Origin: Terriglobia bacterium
GTDB taxonomy: Bacteria > Acidobacteriota > Terriglobia > Terriglobales > Acidobacteriaceae
NCBI GenBank assembly: GCA_020073565.1
Contig: JAIQEY010000017.1
Coordinates: forward strand, 38,682-102,681
Length of the DNA: 64,000 nucleotides
Direction of reading: 5' to 3'
Positions 1-7,685 of the stretch are shown piece after piece. Within the stretch, counting starts at the first letter, position 1, and every line of letters begins with the position of its first letter. Below the pieces are notes generated by a model, which was given only the letters and a program-made list of their open reading frames with translations, had not been told where the DNA came from and searched no databases. A program made the translations under genes and the position numbers.

Positions 1-38
1 TGCTATTCCGCTTCCGATGTTCTTATCAACGAGCGAAT

Positions 39-326
39 TTATCTTACTTGTACATTAACTTTGATATCGACTGCGAAGTCAAGGAGATCTTTGGCGACGG
101 GAGCGTTCCACCATGCAAGCTTCTGATGCGAGAGGTTGGTGGAGCCAGAGGGGTCCCTCCGCTTGAGCTCGGTCGCTTCGCTCCTTCGCCCTTTGTTGTT
201 GAGGAGCGGGAACTCGGCGCCCTGGATGACGGGGACATCGGTGCGGTTGGCGATTTCGAGCATGCGGAGGGTGTGCTGGGTAGTGTTACTCCTTAGGTCT
301 CTTGTATCTGACGGCGCAGAGCCCAC
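39..326 (-). pseudogene. Nucleoside hydrolase fragment (decayed)
   Basis: The 95-residue reading frame contains a stretch (about residues 14-42, TLRMLEIANRTDVPV followed by GAEFPLLN) that matches the alpha/beta region of inosine-uridine nucleoside hydrolases. The intact hydrolase encoded at 5342-6421 has ENALRMVSLANRCDIPV followed by GAQHPLF at the equivalent place. The N-terminal DTDPGxDD metal/ribose motif and the whole C-terminal half are absent, and the residues after the match do not resemble the family. This is therefore a remnant, not a working enzyme. It lies just beyond the 3' end of the TonB-receptor gene, separated by a palindromic repeat, so a second hydrolase may once have belonged to the same unit. 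The true original ends cannot be seen. Confidence 0.6.
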
Positions 327-360
327 CCTAAAATCGCAAAAAACGCGATTTTAGGATGGG
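322..360. repeat. REP-like palindrome A
   Basis: Two 16-nt arms (322-337 and 345-360) pair with one mismatch around a 7-nt loop. The right arm is followed by GGGGCACCC, the same flank seen in the copies at 40006 and 63756. It sits 11 bp past the stop codon of the TonB-receptor gene, so it may also act as a terminator for that gene. Confidence 0.7.
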
Positions 361-371
361 GCACCCTTAAC

Positions 372-3300
372 CTAGAACATAAGTTTGAGCGCGAACTGAA
401 GGACTCGGGGATTGTTCACGGTCGCGTTCACTTTGGCGAAACGTGACCCCAAATTGACATCCTGCATATGGGAATTGCCGCCACCGTTCAGATAGAACTG
501 GGCGTGATTCCAGGCATTGAAGAACTCGGCGCGGAAGTCCAGCCTCATGCCCTCGTGGGGAAGGGGGAAATGCTTGATGAATGAGAGATCGGTGTTGACA
601 AAATCCGGGCCATAGAGCGGGGCCCGGTTTGCGTTCCCGAGCATCCCGGGTAACGCGTGGTCATATGCGCAGGGATTAAACCAGTTATCAACCGTGCCAA
701 CTCGATCCGGCGCACGGCCTCCAGCCGAAACCAGAATCTGGCACGTTGGATCGGAGTTAGCGGCGACAATTCCTGCCTTGTGGGGGTCGCTGATTTGATC
801 AGGGCGATTGAAGAAATTTCCGTTCCACTGAAAGTTCACACCGGAGACACCCGGGCTTCCCGCTGCGCCACCGTTGGCGCCATCAACCACGAACAGCGGA
901 AACCCAGATGTGATCCGCTCGATTACATCCACTTCCCAATCTCCCAAGATCGCATTCACAGGTCCGCTCCAATTGCTGCCAAATTGCTTGCCTTTACCGA
1001 AGGGCAAGTCATAGGTCACGCTGGCCGTGAATTGGTGATTGAGGTTGAGTTGCGAGAGCCCCCAATCCAACCTTTGATATCCGGGCAGCGGAAAGAAAGT
1101 TGCTCCCGCCGAGCTGCCGAGACCATCAGGCAAACCGGAGTCGAAGGTGCGGGAATATGTGTATCCCAGAAGAGCGTAGAGGCCGCGGCGGGCACTCTTG
1201 GTCTCGGCCTTGATCTGCAGAGAGTCGTAGTGAGCGCGACCGACGTCATTGTTGCCATTCATCACCAGGGGAAATAGGAATACCCCATCCCCAGCACCCC
1301 ATCTCGGCGCGAAAGCTGCTCCGCCGGGACCGCATCCGCGCGTATATCCATTGGTGCCGCCGTTGCACGCTCCGGGAGATCCCACGTTCAGATTCACCTG
1401 GCCCGCCAGAATGTGCGAACTGCGCGAGCCCGCATACCCAGCGGTTAGCACTATGTTACCCGGCAACTGGTGCTCGATATTCAGGTTGAATTGCTGCACC
1501 TTTCCCTGCTTAAAGTTCACGTTCTGAACCTGCAGCGCTCCCGGATAGAGCTGGGGGTTCGGAGGCGCCGTAATTGCGGGGAGGAACAGACGCTGATTTC
1601 CGCAGTTCTCCGGAGTTGCCGAGCCGGAGTTATTGAAGGGACATGGACCGAAGAAGTTGTCCAATTCGGCTAAGTAGGGTGGATTCTCCCACAGTCCTTG
1701 TCCGCCCTGGTTCCATGATGAATCGTGGAAAATGGCATAGCCCGCGCGCACAGCGGTCCTTTGCGAACCAAACGGTTTCCAAGCGAGGCCGATGCGAGGC
1801 TCGAAAGCTGTCTTATCCCACTGGATACCGACGTGGCTGTCGGAACGAACGCAGATATCGCAACCGTCTATCGGGGCTGACCCGGCAACGAAAAACCTCC
1901 CGGAGTTAAAGTCGAAGTTGGCCTGGCGATTTTTAGCTTCGCTGACCGGCGTCACCAGAGCCCAAGCCAAGCCCAAGTTCAGTGTCAGATCGTTAGTTAC
2001 TCTCCAAGTGTCCTCGACGAAGGGGCGGTACATCTTCCAGCGACGTCCCGTCGTAGCACCAAAAAATGTCTGGTCATGAATTCCGCCCCCCAACTGCCCG
2101 AGGAGGAGATCGGCAGTAGCGTCACCCGTCAATCCGAAGTTGATGTAGAAGCCATCCTGAAAGGCGTTCGTTTCAACGTTCAACTGGTTCGCCCGGAATC
2201 CCATGCCGACCCGGATGTCGTGCTTGCCGCGAATCATGTCGAACGAATCCGAGATGGAGAAAACGTTGGTCCCACCTTGAAAGGGAGCAAACCCGCGATC
2301 TCCCAGATTCCAGTAGTTGTTCATCAGGGTCGAACTGAGTCCGCAGCTGATGCAGTCTTTGGTTGACTGGTCGACGACACCGGCAGGGGCGTTCACGCAC
2401 TTGCTATTCAAATTTGCGCCCAGTATACCGAACTCAGCGGACTGACAGGTGCGGTCCCCGAAAGACAGAATGTGATTGAAAATCCGATTAAAACCTGCCG
2501 TGAACTGGTTGATGTTGCGATCGTTGAAAATGTGGGTTTCAGAAACCGCCACATTGCGTCCGTGGTTGCTAATGTTTTGAGTGCTTCCAAAAGCGTCCTC
2601 TGTTGCAAATCCCGGCGACCCCCCTGGGACAAACGAATTGGCCTGGTCATAGCTGAAGCGAGCAAACGCCGAGTCTTTGCTGGAAAAATTGTGATCCAGG
2701 CGGATGTCGAAGGACGCTTCATTCAGCTTTCTGACGGGCACGTTCGAGTAGTTGGTGATGGTCGATTTGTTGACCGGAGTGGTGGTCTGCGGATACAGGT
2801 TGATCATCTTCAAGCCGGAGGGATCGACAGATGGATTCACCTCCAGATCGAACATCTCGCGCGGAATCTTATTGCAAGGCGAGCCGCCAGTCTGGGACCC
2901 GTCCGGATTGGGCGAGATAGGGTTGTCGGAGGCGTCGCACATGAAGGGCGAGAAAGTATACGGACTGTTGATGTTGGGGAAAACAAATCCGTTGTATGAG
3001 GTCACACCCCGCGTACCGCCCAAGGGGTCGAGAGTATAGTCCCCGTTCTTCATCGCCTCCGTCGGAATTAAACCGTTGTGCGGTTCCCCGTGGCGCCTTC
3101 TCGTACCTTGATAGTCCACGAAGAAGAAAGTCTTGTCCTTCTGGATCGCCCCACCCAGCGCGCCGCCAAACTGATTCAGATTGAACTGCTCCTTCGAAGC
3201 AGCGAAGAAGCTCTTCGCGTCGAGCTTGGTATTCCGGAAGAACTCGAATACCGACCCGTGGAGCTTGTTTGAACCCGACTTCGTCGTGATCAGCACGGTC

Positions 3301-4037
3301 GGACCAGCGCGTGTGCCGAACTCCGCCGAGTAGTTATAAGTCAGAACCTTGAATTCCTGGATAGCGTCGATGGAAGGCTGAATCCCAATGCCGCCGGCGG
3401 TCAGTTCGTTGTTGTCAACGCCGTCGAACAGCCAATCTGTACTTTGGGGGCGTGAGCCACCCACCGAGAGAGAAAACGTTCCGCGGGTCGACACTTCGCT
3501 GCTCGGGCCGTTGTTGAAGAAACTGAATGGATTGGTTTCCTGAGTGACGCCCGGGGTCAGGGTCGCCAACTGGACAAAATCGCGTCCGTTCAGGGGAAGG
3601 TCGGCGACCTGCTGCTCGGTAATGACTTGGCCGAGCGTTGGGTTGGTCGTCTGGACGGCGACTTCGGTGGCACTAACCTCCACGGTCTGGCTGACAGTAG
3701 CGGGATTGAGGCTGAAGTTGACCTCGCGGTGTTCGTCGACCTGCAGGCGCAGATCTTTCTGCTCGGTGGTCTGGAAGCCTTGCGCCTCCACTCGGACGGT
3801 AAACGTGGAGACGGGGAGCAGAGGGACGAGGTAGTGGCCGGTGTCGTCCGTCTTGGCCTCACGCACGAGGCCGGTTTGCTGCGAAGTGATTCTCACGGTC
3901 GCGCCCGAAATGACTGATCCGGTTTTGTCTTCCACGGCGCCCGAGAAACTTCCGTTGGCTTGGCCGTAGAGAAGGGGACAAATCGAGAACACGAGCGAGC
4001 AGACGACTACCGCACACCACTTGCTTCTGGTCAGCAT
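372..4037 (-). CDS. TonB-dependent receptor, Oar-like, with carboxypeptidase-regulatory-like N-terminus
   Basis: Outer-membrane receptor of about 1221 residues. The start at 4037 is chosen because it is preceded by AAGGCGGAG and opens a classical signal peptide (MLTRSKWCAVVVCS, ending near LLYGQA). The mature protein begins with a carboxypeptidase-regulatory-like beta-sandwich (GSFSGAVEDKTGSVISGATV), then a plug region (LPLNGRDFVQLATLTPGV; later IQEFKVLTYNYSAEFG), then a long beta-barrel ending in LQFALKLMF with the C-terminal aromatic residue expected for Bam recognition. Acidobacteria carry many such Oar-type receptors, whose ligands are usually unknown. Here it is the distal gene of a unit with a secreted nucleoside hydrolase and an inner-membrane carrier, so uptake of nucleosides, nucleic-acid fragments or ureides is a reasonable inference. 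The intergenic gap to the upstream gene is 278 bp and holds a possible promoter. Confidence 0.85.
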   Translation of the reverse strand: MLTRSKWCAVVVCSLVFSICPLLYGQANGSFSGAVEDKTGSVISGATVRITSQQTGLVREAKTDDTGHYLVPLLPVSTFTVRVEAQGFQTTEQKDLRLQVDEHREVNFSLNPATVSQTVEVSATEVAVQTTNPTLGQVITEQQVADLPLNGRDFVQLATLTPGVTQETNPFSFFNNGPSSEVSTRGTFSLSVGGSRPQSTDWLFDGVDNNELTAGGIGIQPSIDAIQEFKVLTYNYSAEFGTRAGPTVLITTKSGSNKLHGSVFEFFRNTKLDAKSFFAASKEQFNLNQFGGALGGAIQKDKTFFFVDYQGTRRRHGEPHNGLIPTEAMKNGDYTLDPLGGTRGVTSYNGFVFPNINSPYTFSPFMCDASDNPISPNPDGSQTGGSPCNKIPREMFDLEVNPSVDPSGLKMINLYPQTTTPVNKSTITNYSNVPVRKLNEASFDIRLDHNFSSKDSAFARFSYDQANSFVPGGSPGFATEDAFGSTQNISNHGRNVAVSETHIFNDRNINQFTAGFNRIFNHILSFGDRTCQSAEFGILGANLNSKCVNAPAGVVDQSTKDCISCGLSSTLMNNYWNLGDRGFAPFQGGTNVFSISDSFDMIRGKHDIRVGMGFRANQLNVETNAFQDGFYINFGLTGDATADLLLGQLGGGIHDQTFFGATTGRRWKMYRPFVEDTWRVTNDLTLNLGLAWALVTPVSEAKNRQANFDFNSGRFFVAGSAPIDGCDICVRSDSHVGIQWDKTAFEPRIGLAWKPFGSQRTAVRAGYAIFHDSSWNQGGQGLWENPPYLAELDNFFGPCPFNNSGSATPENCGNQRLFLPAITAPPNPQLYPGALQVQNVNFKQGKVQQFNLNIEHQLPGNIVLTAGYAGSRSSHILAGQVNLNVGSPGACNGGTNGYTRGCGPGGAAFAPRWGAGDGVFLFPLVMNGNNDVGRAHYDSLQIKAETKSARRGLYALLGYTYSRTFDSGLPDGLGSSAGATFFPLPGYQRLDWGLSQLNLNHQFTASVTYDLPFGKGKQFGSNWSGPVNAILGDWEVDVIERITSGFPLFVVDGANGGAAGSPGVSGVNFQWNGNFFNRPDQISDPHKAGIVAANSDPTCQILVSAGGRAPDRVGTVDNWFNPCAYDHALPGMLGNANRAPLYGPDFVNTDLSFIKHFPLPHEGMRLDFRAEFFNAWNHAQFYLNGGGNSHMQDVNLGSRFAKVNATVNNPRVLQFALKLMF

Positions 4038-4136
4038 GTTGACTCCGCCTTGATGCCACTTCTGAAGTGGCGATTTGGGATCTGCTCCACGCGGCTGGGG
4101 GTGGGAGTGTCCCTGAACTTCGTTTTGTATTCCGGT

Positions 4137-4166
4137 CATCTAAATCGATTGGGTTTTGAAAGTCAA
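4137..4166 (-). promoter_or_regulatory. Possible sigma-70 promoter for the TonB receptor gene
   Basis: On the minus strand TTGACT (4166-4161) is separated by 18 bp from TAGATG (4142-4137), giving a leader of about 95 nt before the start at 4037. The -10 match is weak. Confidence 0.3.
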
Positions 4167-4315
4167 GAGCTTTATCCCCGCGCGCGGAATGCAGCATGTT
4201 GAGGTAAGCGAAAACTACAAAAAACTGGAGTGCTGAGCCGCGCGGGAATTCCAAACGTCATAAATCCACACACGACTGTCCGCACCTTTGGTAGCGATCT
4301 CGGCTGGCAGGGATC

Positions 4316-5311
4316 TCAGCCGTTCGAGCGCGCGACCAGCAGAATGGCCAAGCAGTAAAACACGAACATCAGAAACAAATATGTTTTGGCTTTGGTGCCC
4401 GCGCCTGCAAATTCTTTCCACGCCAGAACGCCCCACAGGGCCGCAACCATGGGCGCGGATTGTCCGATCGCGTATGAGATGGCGACACCAGTGAAGTTGG
4501 CGGCGACGAGATTGAAGACCATGCCGGTGCCCCAGATAAATCCCCCGAGCAGACCGAGGAGGTGGCCCGAGGCGGGCGCGCTGAAGAAGCCGGAAAAGCC
4601 GACCGGCTCTCCGACGAGCGGGTGCTTCATGAAGTAGATGTTCCATACAAAGCACGAGAGCAGCGCGCCAAGCGTGAGGAAGATAGCAGCCGCGTAGGGA
4701 CCGAGTGTACCGAGCACATTGCCGTTCACTTGGTGCGGCATCGCTCGCGTCATGAAAGGAGCCCAGAGGCCCATCAGGACTCCGGAAACGATGCAGACGA
4801 TGATGCTCCTTCTGGAAACCGCACGCCCGGCGCTGGCGAGGCTGCCGTAGGCCTTGCCGTCGAGAATCACAGCGATGACGGCGCAGACAACTCCGGCGGC
4901 CAGCAGAGCGGCATTCCCTTTCGGCTGCTGCACGTAGCTCGTAATAACCCCTACCACCAGCGCGATCCCGATCGAAACGGGGAATGCGACTGCGAGTCCT
5001 GCCATATCGATGGCGGCGACAAGAAGCAGGTTGGCCAGGTTGAAGATTGCGCCGCCGAGCATCGCCAACAATACGTCGCCCGTTGCGGCTCCGTGGATGT
5101 TGTTGACGAGGCTGGAGGCATCGTGGCTCGTGATGCCCATCGTGTGTCCGAGGATGAGCGAGATCAAAAAGATTCCTATGGCGTAGTCCCAGTAAAAAAG
5201 TTCGAAGCGATAATTCTTGACGCCCTTGTACGTGTTGGCCCAGGAACCCCAGCAGACGGCGCTCGTGATCATCATCAGCAGCGCGACCGCGAAACTATGA
5301 GGTATGAACAT
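4316..5311 (-). CDS. GRP / ureide-permease-like sugar or nucleoside transporter (DMT superfamily)
   Basis: A 331-residue, almost wholly hydrophobic protein with about ten predicted transmembrane helices. The opening segment (CWGSWANTYKG, then FELFYWDYAIG) resembles the bacterial glucose/ribose uptake (GRP) and plant ureide permease branch of the drug/metabolite transporter superfamily. AAGGAG sits 7 bp before the ATG. It follows the exported nucleoside hydrolase gene by only 30 bp and precedes the TonB receptor, so it probably moves the product of periplasmic nucleoside hydrolysis (ribose or free base) or an intact nucleoside across the inner membrane. Substrate is inferred from context only. 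L-rhamnose/ribose-type transport and ureide transport are both possible. Confidence 0.75.
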   Translation of the reverse strand: MFIPHSFAVALLMMITSAVCWGSWANTYKGVKNYRFELFYWDYAIGIFLISLILGHTMGITSHDASSLVNNIHGAATGDVLLAMLGGAIFNLANLLLVAAIDMAGLAVAFPVSIGIALVVGVITSYVQQPKGNAALLAAGVVCAVIAVILDGKAYGSLASAGRAVSRRSIIVCIVSGVLMGLWAPFMTRAMPHQVNGNVLGTLGPYAAAIFLTLGALLSCFVWNIYFMKHPLVGEPVGFSGFFSAPASGHLLGLLGGFIWGTGMVFNLVAANFTGVAISYAIGQSAPMVAALWGVLAWKEFAGAGTKAKTYLFLMFVFYCLAILLVARSNG

Positions 5312-5341
5312 TCGTTCTCCTTGACATTCGGTGGTGCGAGT

Positions 5342-6421
5342 TTACTTGCCGCCAATCCTCGACACAAATAGCTGCAGGAAGCGCTCGGCGTCGACGGCGA
5401 CGCACACTTTCGCATTGGGCTCGACTTTGTCGACGCCCTCGATGACGTAGCGGTCGCCGTGGAGCACGTTGCGCTCGACGGCACCACGTCGGTTGGCTAC
5501 GGTTTCGCCGCGCGTGAATTCGCCTTTGGTTTCTACGTCGACATGCATGGCCGACGCGGTTACGAGCGTGGAATCGATCGCCACGCCGACGGCTAGCGGA
5601 TCGTACATGGGAGTGCCGGGAGAACCGAATTTTGCCGAGAGATCCACCAGATAGCTCGCCACCTTGGAGATGAAATCGTTGATGGGGCCGTGGGTCTGGC
5701 CGAGTTGTTGCAGGTGCTTCTTGGAGAGCAGCGTTTTGTCGCCGACATCGAGGCCAACCATGGTGACTTGCCATCCAGCTTGGAAAACGATCTGAGCGGC
5801 TTCGGGATCGTTGTAGATGTTGGCTTCGGCGGCGGCATTCACGTTGCCGCCTGTGATGGAGCCACCCATGATGATGACCTCCTTCACAAGCGGAACAATG
5901 GAAGGATCTTTTTCTAGGGCGAGCGCAATGTTGGTCAGAGGACCCACGGGGACCAGCGTGATGTCGTGCGGTGCGGCGTGCACAAGTTCGATGATCAGGT
6001 CGGGGCCGTAGCGGGAATCGACTTTGCACTTACTCGGCGGGAGTTCTACGTCGGCCAGGCCATTCTTGCCGTGCCAGAACTCGGCGGTGATGAGCTTCTG
6101 AAACAGCGGGTGCTGCGCTCCGGCGGCTACGGGAATGTCACAACGGTTGGCAAGTGACACCATCCGCAGGGCGTTCTCGAGTCCCTGCTTGGCGGTTACG
6201 TTGCCGGGCACGACGGTGATGGCGCGGACATCGAGCTCGGGAGAATTGAGCGCGAGCATCAGGGCCATGGCATCGTCAGACCCGGGGTCGGTATCGAAGA
6301 TGATTTTGCGCGTAGCGCCGGAGGCGGAGAAGGAAAAGAACAGTGCGAAAAGTATGCAAAGAAAGAAGTATCGCGTCACGGAAACTTGATTTCGTGCCTT
6401 GTTCAGGACAAACCTCCGCAA
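5342..6421 (-). CDS. Exported inosine-uridine-type nucleoside hydrolase
   Basis: Hydrolyses the N-glycosidic bond of ribonucleosides to base plus ribose. The family hallmark DTDPGSDDAMAL (Ca2+/ribose site) lies right after a hydrophobic segment (YFFLCILFALFFSFSASGA) that reads as a signal peptide, so the enzyme should act in the periplasm. Other family blocks are visible: VGPLTNIALAL, IIMGGSITGGNVNAAAEANIYNDPEAA and the late YDPLAV. The start is uncertain. The longest frame begins with TTG at 6421 without a ribosome site, a perfect GGAGG lies at 6417-6413 inside it, 6 nt before a CTG at 6406, and a GTG at 6379 would still include the signal peptide. It heads a unit with the permease and TonB receptor. 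Confidence 0.88.
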   Translation of the reverse strand: MRRFVLNKARNQVSVTRYFFLCILFALFFSFSASGATRKIIFDTDPGSDDAMALMLALNSPELDVRAITVVPGNVTAKQGLENALRMVSLANRCDIPVAAGAQHPLFQKLITAEFWHGKNGLADVELPPSKCKVDSRYGPDLIIELVHAAPHDITLVPVGPLTNIALALEKDPSIVPLVKEVIIMGGSITGGNVNAAAEANIYNDPEAAQIVFQAGWQVTMVGLDVGDKTLLSKKHLQQLGQTHGPINDFISKVASYLVDLSAKFGSPGTPMYDPLAVGVAIDSTLVTASAMHVDVETKGEFTRGETVANRRGAVERNVLHGDRYVIEGVDKVEPNAKVCVAVDAERFLQLFVSRIGGK

Positions 6422-6438
6422 TGTGGGAATCGCGCCGT

Positions 6439-6467
6439 AGCGTAGCGTCGCGGTCGTGAAGTGTCAA
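6439..6467 (-). promoter_or_regulatory. Possible promoter for the nucleoside hydrolase-permease-receptor unit
   Basis: On the minus strand a consensus TTGACA (6467-6462) is followed after 17 bp by TACGCT (6444-6439). It lies in the 160-bp divergent region shared with deoC. Confidence 0.4.
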
Positions 6468-6581
6468 GACCAAAGACGTGATCCGCACACACTAGTCGCG
6501 CAAAGTGCGTCCTGGGATTCGGAGAATGCATCTTTTCTACTATCTGCCGTACAATTGCACGGCAAGTTGACGGATCTCTTG

Positions 6582-7640
6582 ATGTCCGCAGACCAGAATC
6601 AATATCGAAGTCTTGCGCACGCCGCAGAGAGTGCGAAGGCGGATGACCACTCACAGCGCGAACAATCCATCGCCACCCTCGCAGGACACGCCTTGCTGCG
6701 GAACTCCGGTATGCCTCTCAACCTGGACTGGGTACGAGAGGTGCGCGTCAACACGAGCGCGGTGGAGCGCCGCGCGCAATCCCATGTCGCACGCAGGACG
6801 GTAAAGAAGGAATGGCAGGCAGCATGGCTTCTGCGGGCGATTACCTGCATGGATCTGACGACTCTGTCGGGCGATGACACCGAAGAGCGCGTGCGGAGAT
6901 TGTGCGCGAAAGCGCGGCAGCCGATTCAGCAGGAACTTGAGCAAAAGCTGGGTGTCCAGGACCTCGGAATCAAGGTGGCTGCCGTCTGCGTGTATCACAC
7001 GTTTGTGGAGACTGCTCTGCACGCGCTCGAGGGCACGGGCGTGCACGTGGCCGCAGTATCCACGGGATTTCCGGCGGGCCTATCGCCGCTGGCGGAACGC
7101 GTGGCGGAGATCCGGCGTTCAGTGGAAGCCGGCGCTCAGGAGATTGACGTTGTGATTACTCGCGCCCATGTTTTTGGCGGACGTTGGCAAGCCCTATATG
7201 ACGAGATTGCGGCGTTCAAGCAGGCCTGCGGCGCCGTACACATGAAAGTCATCCTGGGAACGGGCGATCTGTTGACCCTTCGCAATGTCGCTCGGGCAAG
7301 CGTGGTGGCGATGATGGCAGGCGCGGATTTCATCAAGACATCGACGGGGAAGGAACCGACCAACGCGACTCTGCCGGTCGGCTTCGTGATGACCCGCGCG
7401 ATCCGCGAATATGCGCAGCAGACCGGCATGGCAGTAGGCTTCAAACCTGCGGGCGGCATTCGCACGGCGAAACAGTCCATCGATTGGCTGGCGATGATCA
7501 AAGAAGAGCTTGGTCCGTCGTGGATGCGGGCGGAAATGTTCCGCTTGGGAGCTAGCGGTCTGCTGGGGGATATCGAGCGGCAGTTGGAGCATCACGCGAC
7601 TGGACGCTACTCGGCGGAGTATCGCCATCCCATTGCCTAG
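6582..7640 (+). CDS. deoC: Deoxyribose-phosphate aldolase
   Basis: Class I aldolase splitting 2-deoxyribose-5-phosphate into glyceraldehyde-3-phosphate and acetaldehyde, the last step of deoxynucleoside salvage. The Schiff-base lysine lies in DFIKTSTGKEPTNATLP (about Lys252) and the second conserved lysine in GFKPAGGIRT (about Lys288). The ATG at 6582 gives 352 residues, longer than the usual 220-260 because of an N-terminal extension of about 85 residues; the frame is also open upstream without a better start. Ribosome-site support is weak. It is divergent from the nucleoside hydrolase unit and begins an operon with the ALDH16-like and TrpF-like genes. The acetaldehyde made here is a plausible substrate for the next gene's dehydrogenase. 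Confidence 0.92.
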   Translation: MSADQNQYRSLAHAAESAKADDHSQREQSIATLAGHALLRNSGMPLNLDWVREVRVNTSAVERRAQSHVARRTVKKEWQAAWLLRAITCMDLTTLSGDDTEERVRRLCAKARQPIQQELEQKLGVQDLGIKVAAVCVYHTFVETALHALEGTGVHVAAVSTGFPAGLSPLAERVAEIRRSVEAGAQEIDVVITRAHVFGGRWQALYDEIAAFKQACGAVHMKVILGTGDLLTLRNVARASVVAMMAGADFIKTSTGKEPTNATLPVGFVMTRAIREYAQQTGMAVGFKPAGGIRTAKQSIDWLAMIKEELGPSWMRAEMFRLGASGLLGDIERQLEHHATGRYSAEYRHPIA

Positions 7641-7685
7641 TCGCGAGACGCAGTTGCGAAACAAAAGAGAATCGAGCAGACGCGA

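Noticed and set aside
4316..5371. Long plus-strand open frame opposite the GRP-like transporter and similar long antisense frames (for example opposite dihydropyrimidinase and secA)
   Set aside because: They are shadows of GC-rich coding sequence, with charged low-complexity translations and no ribosome sites.
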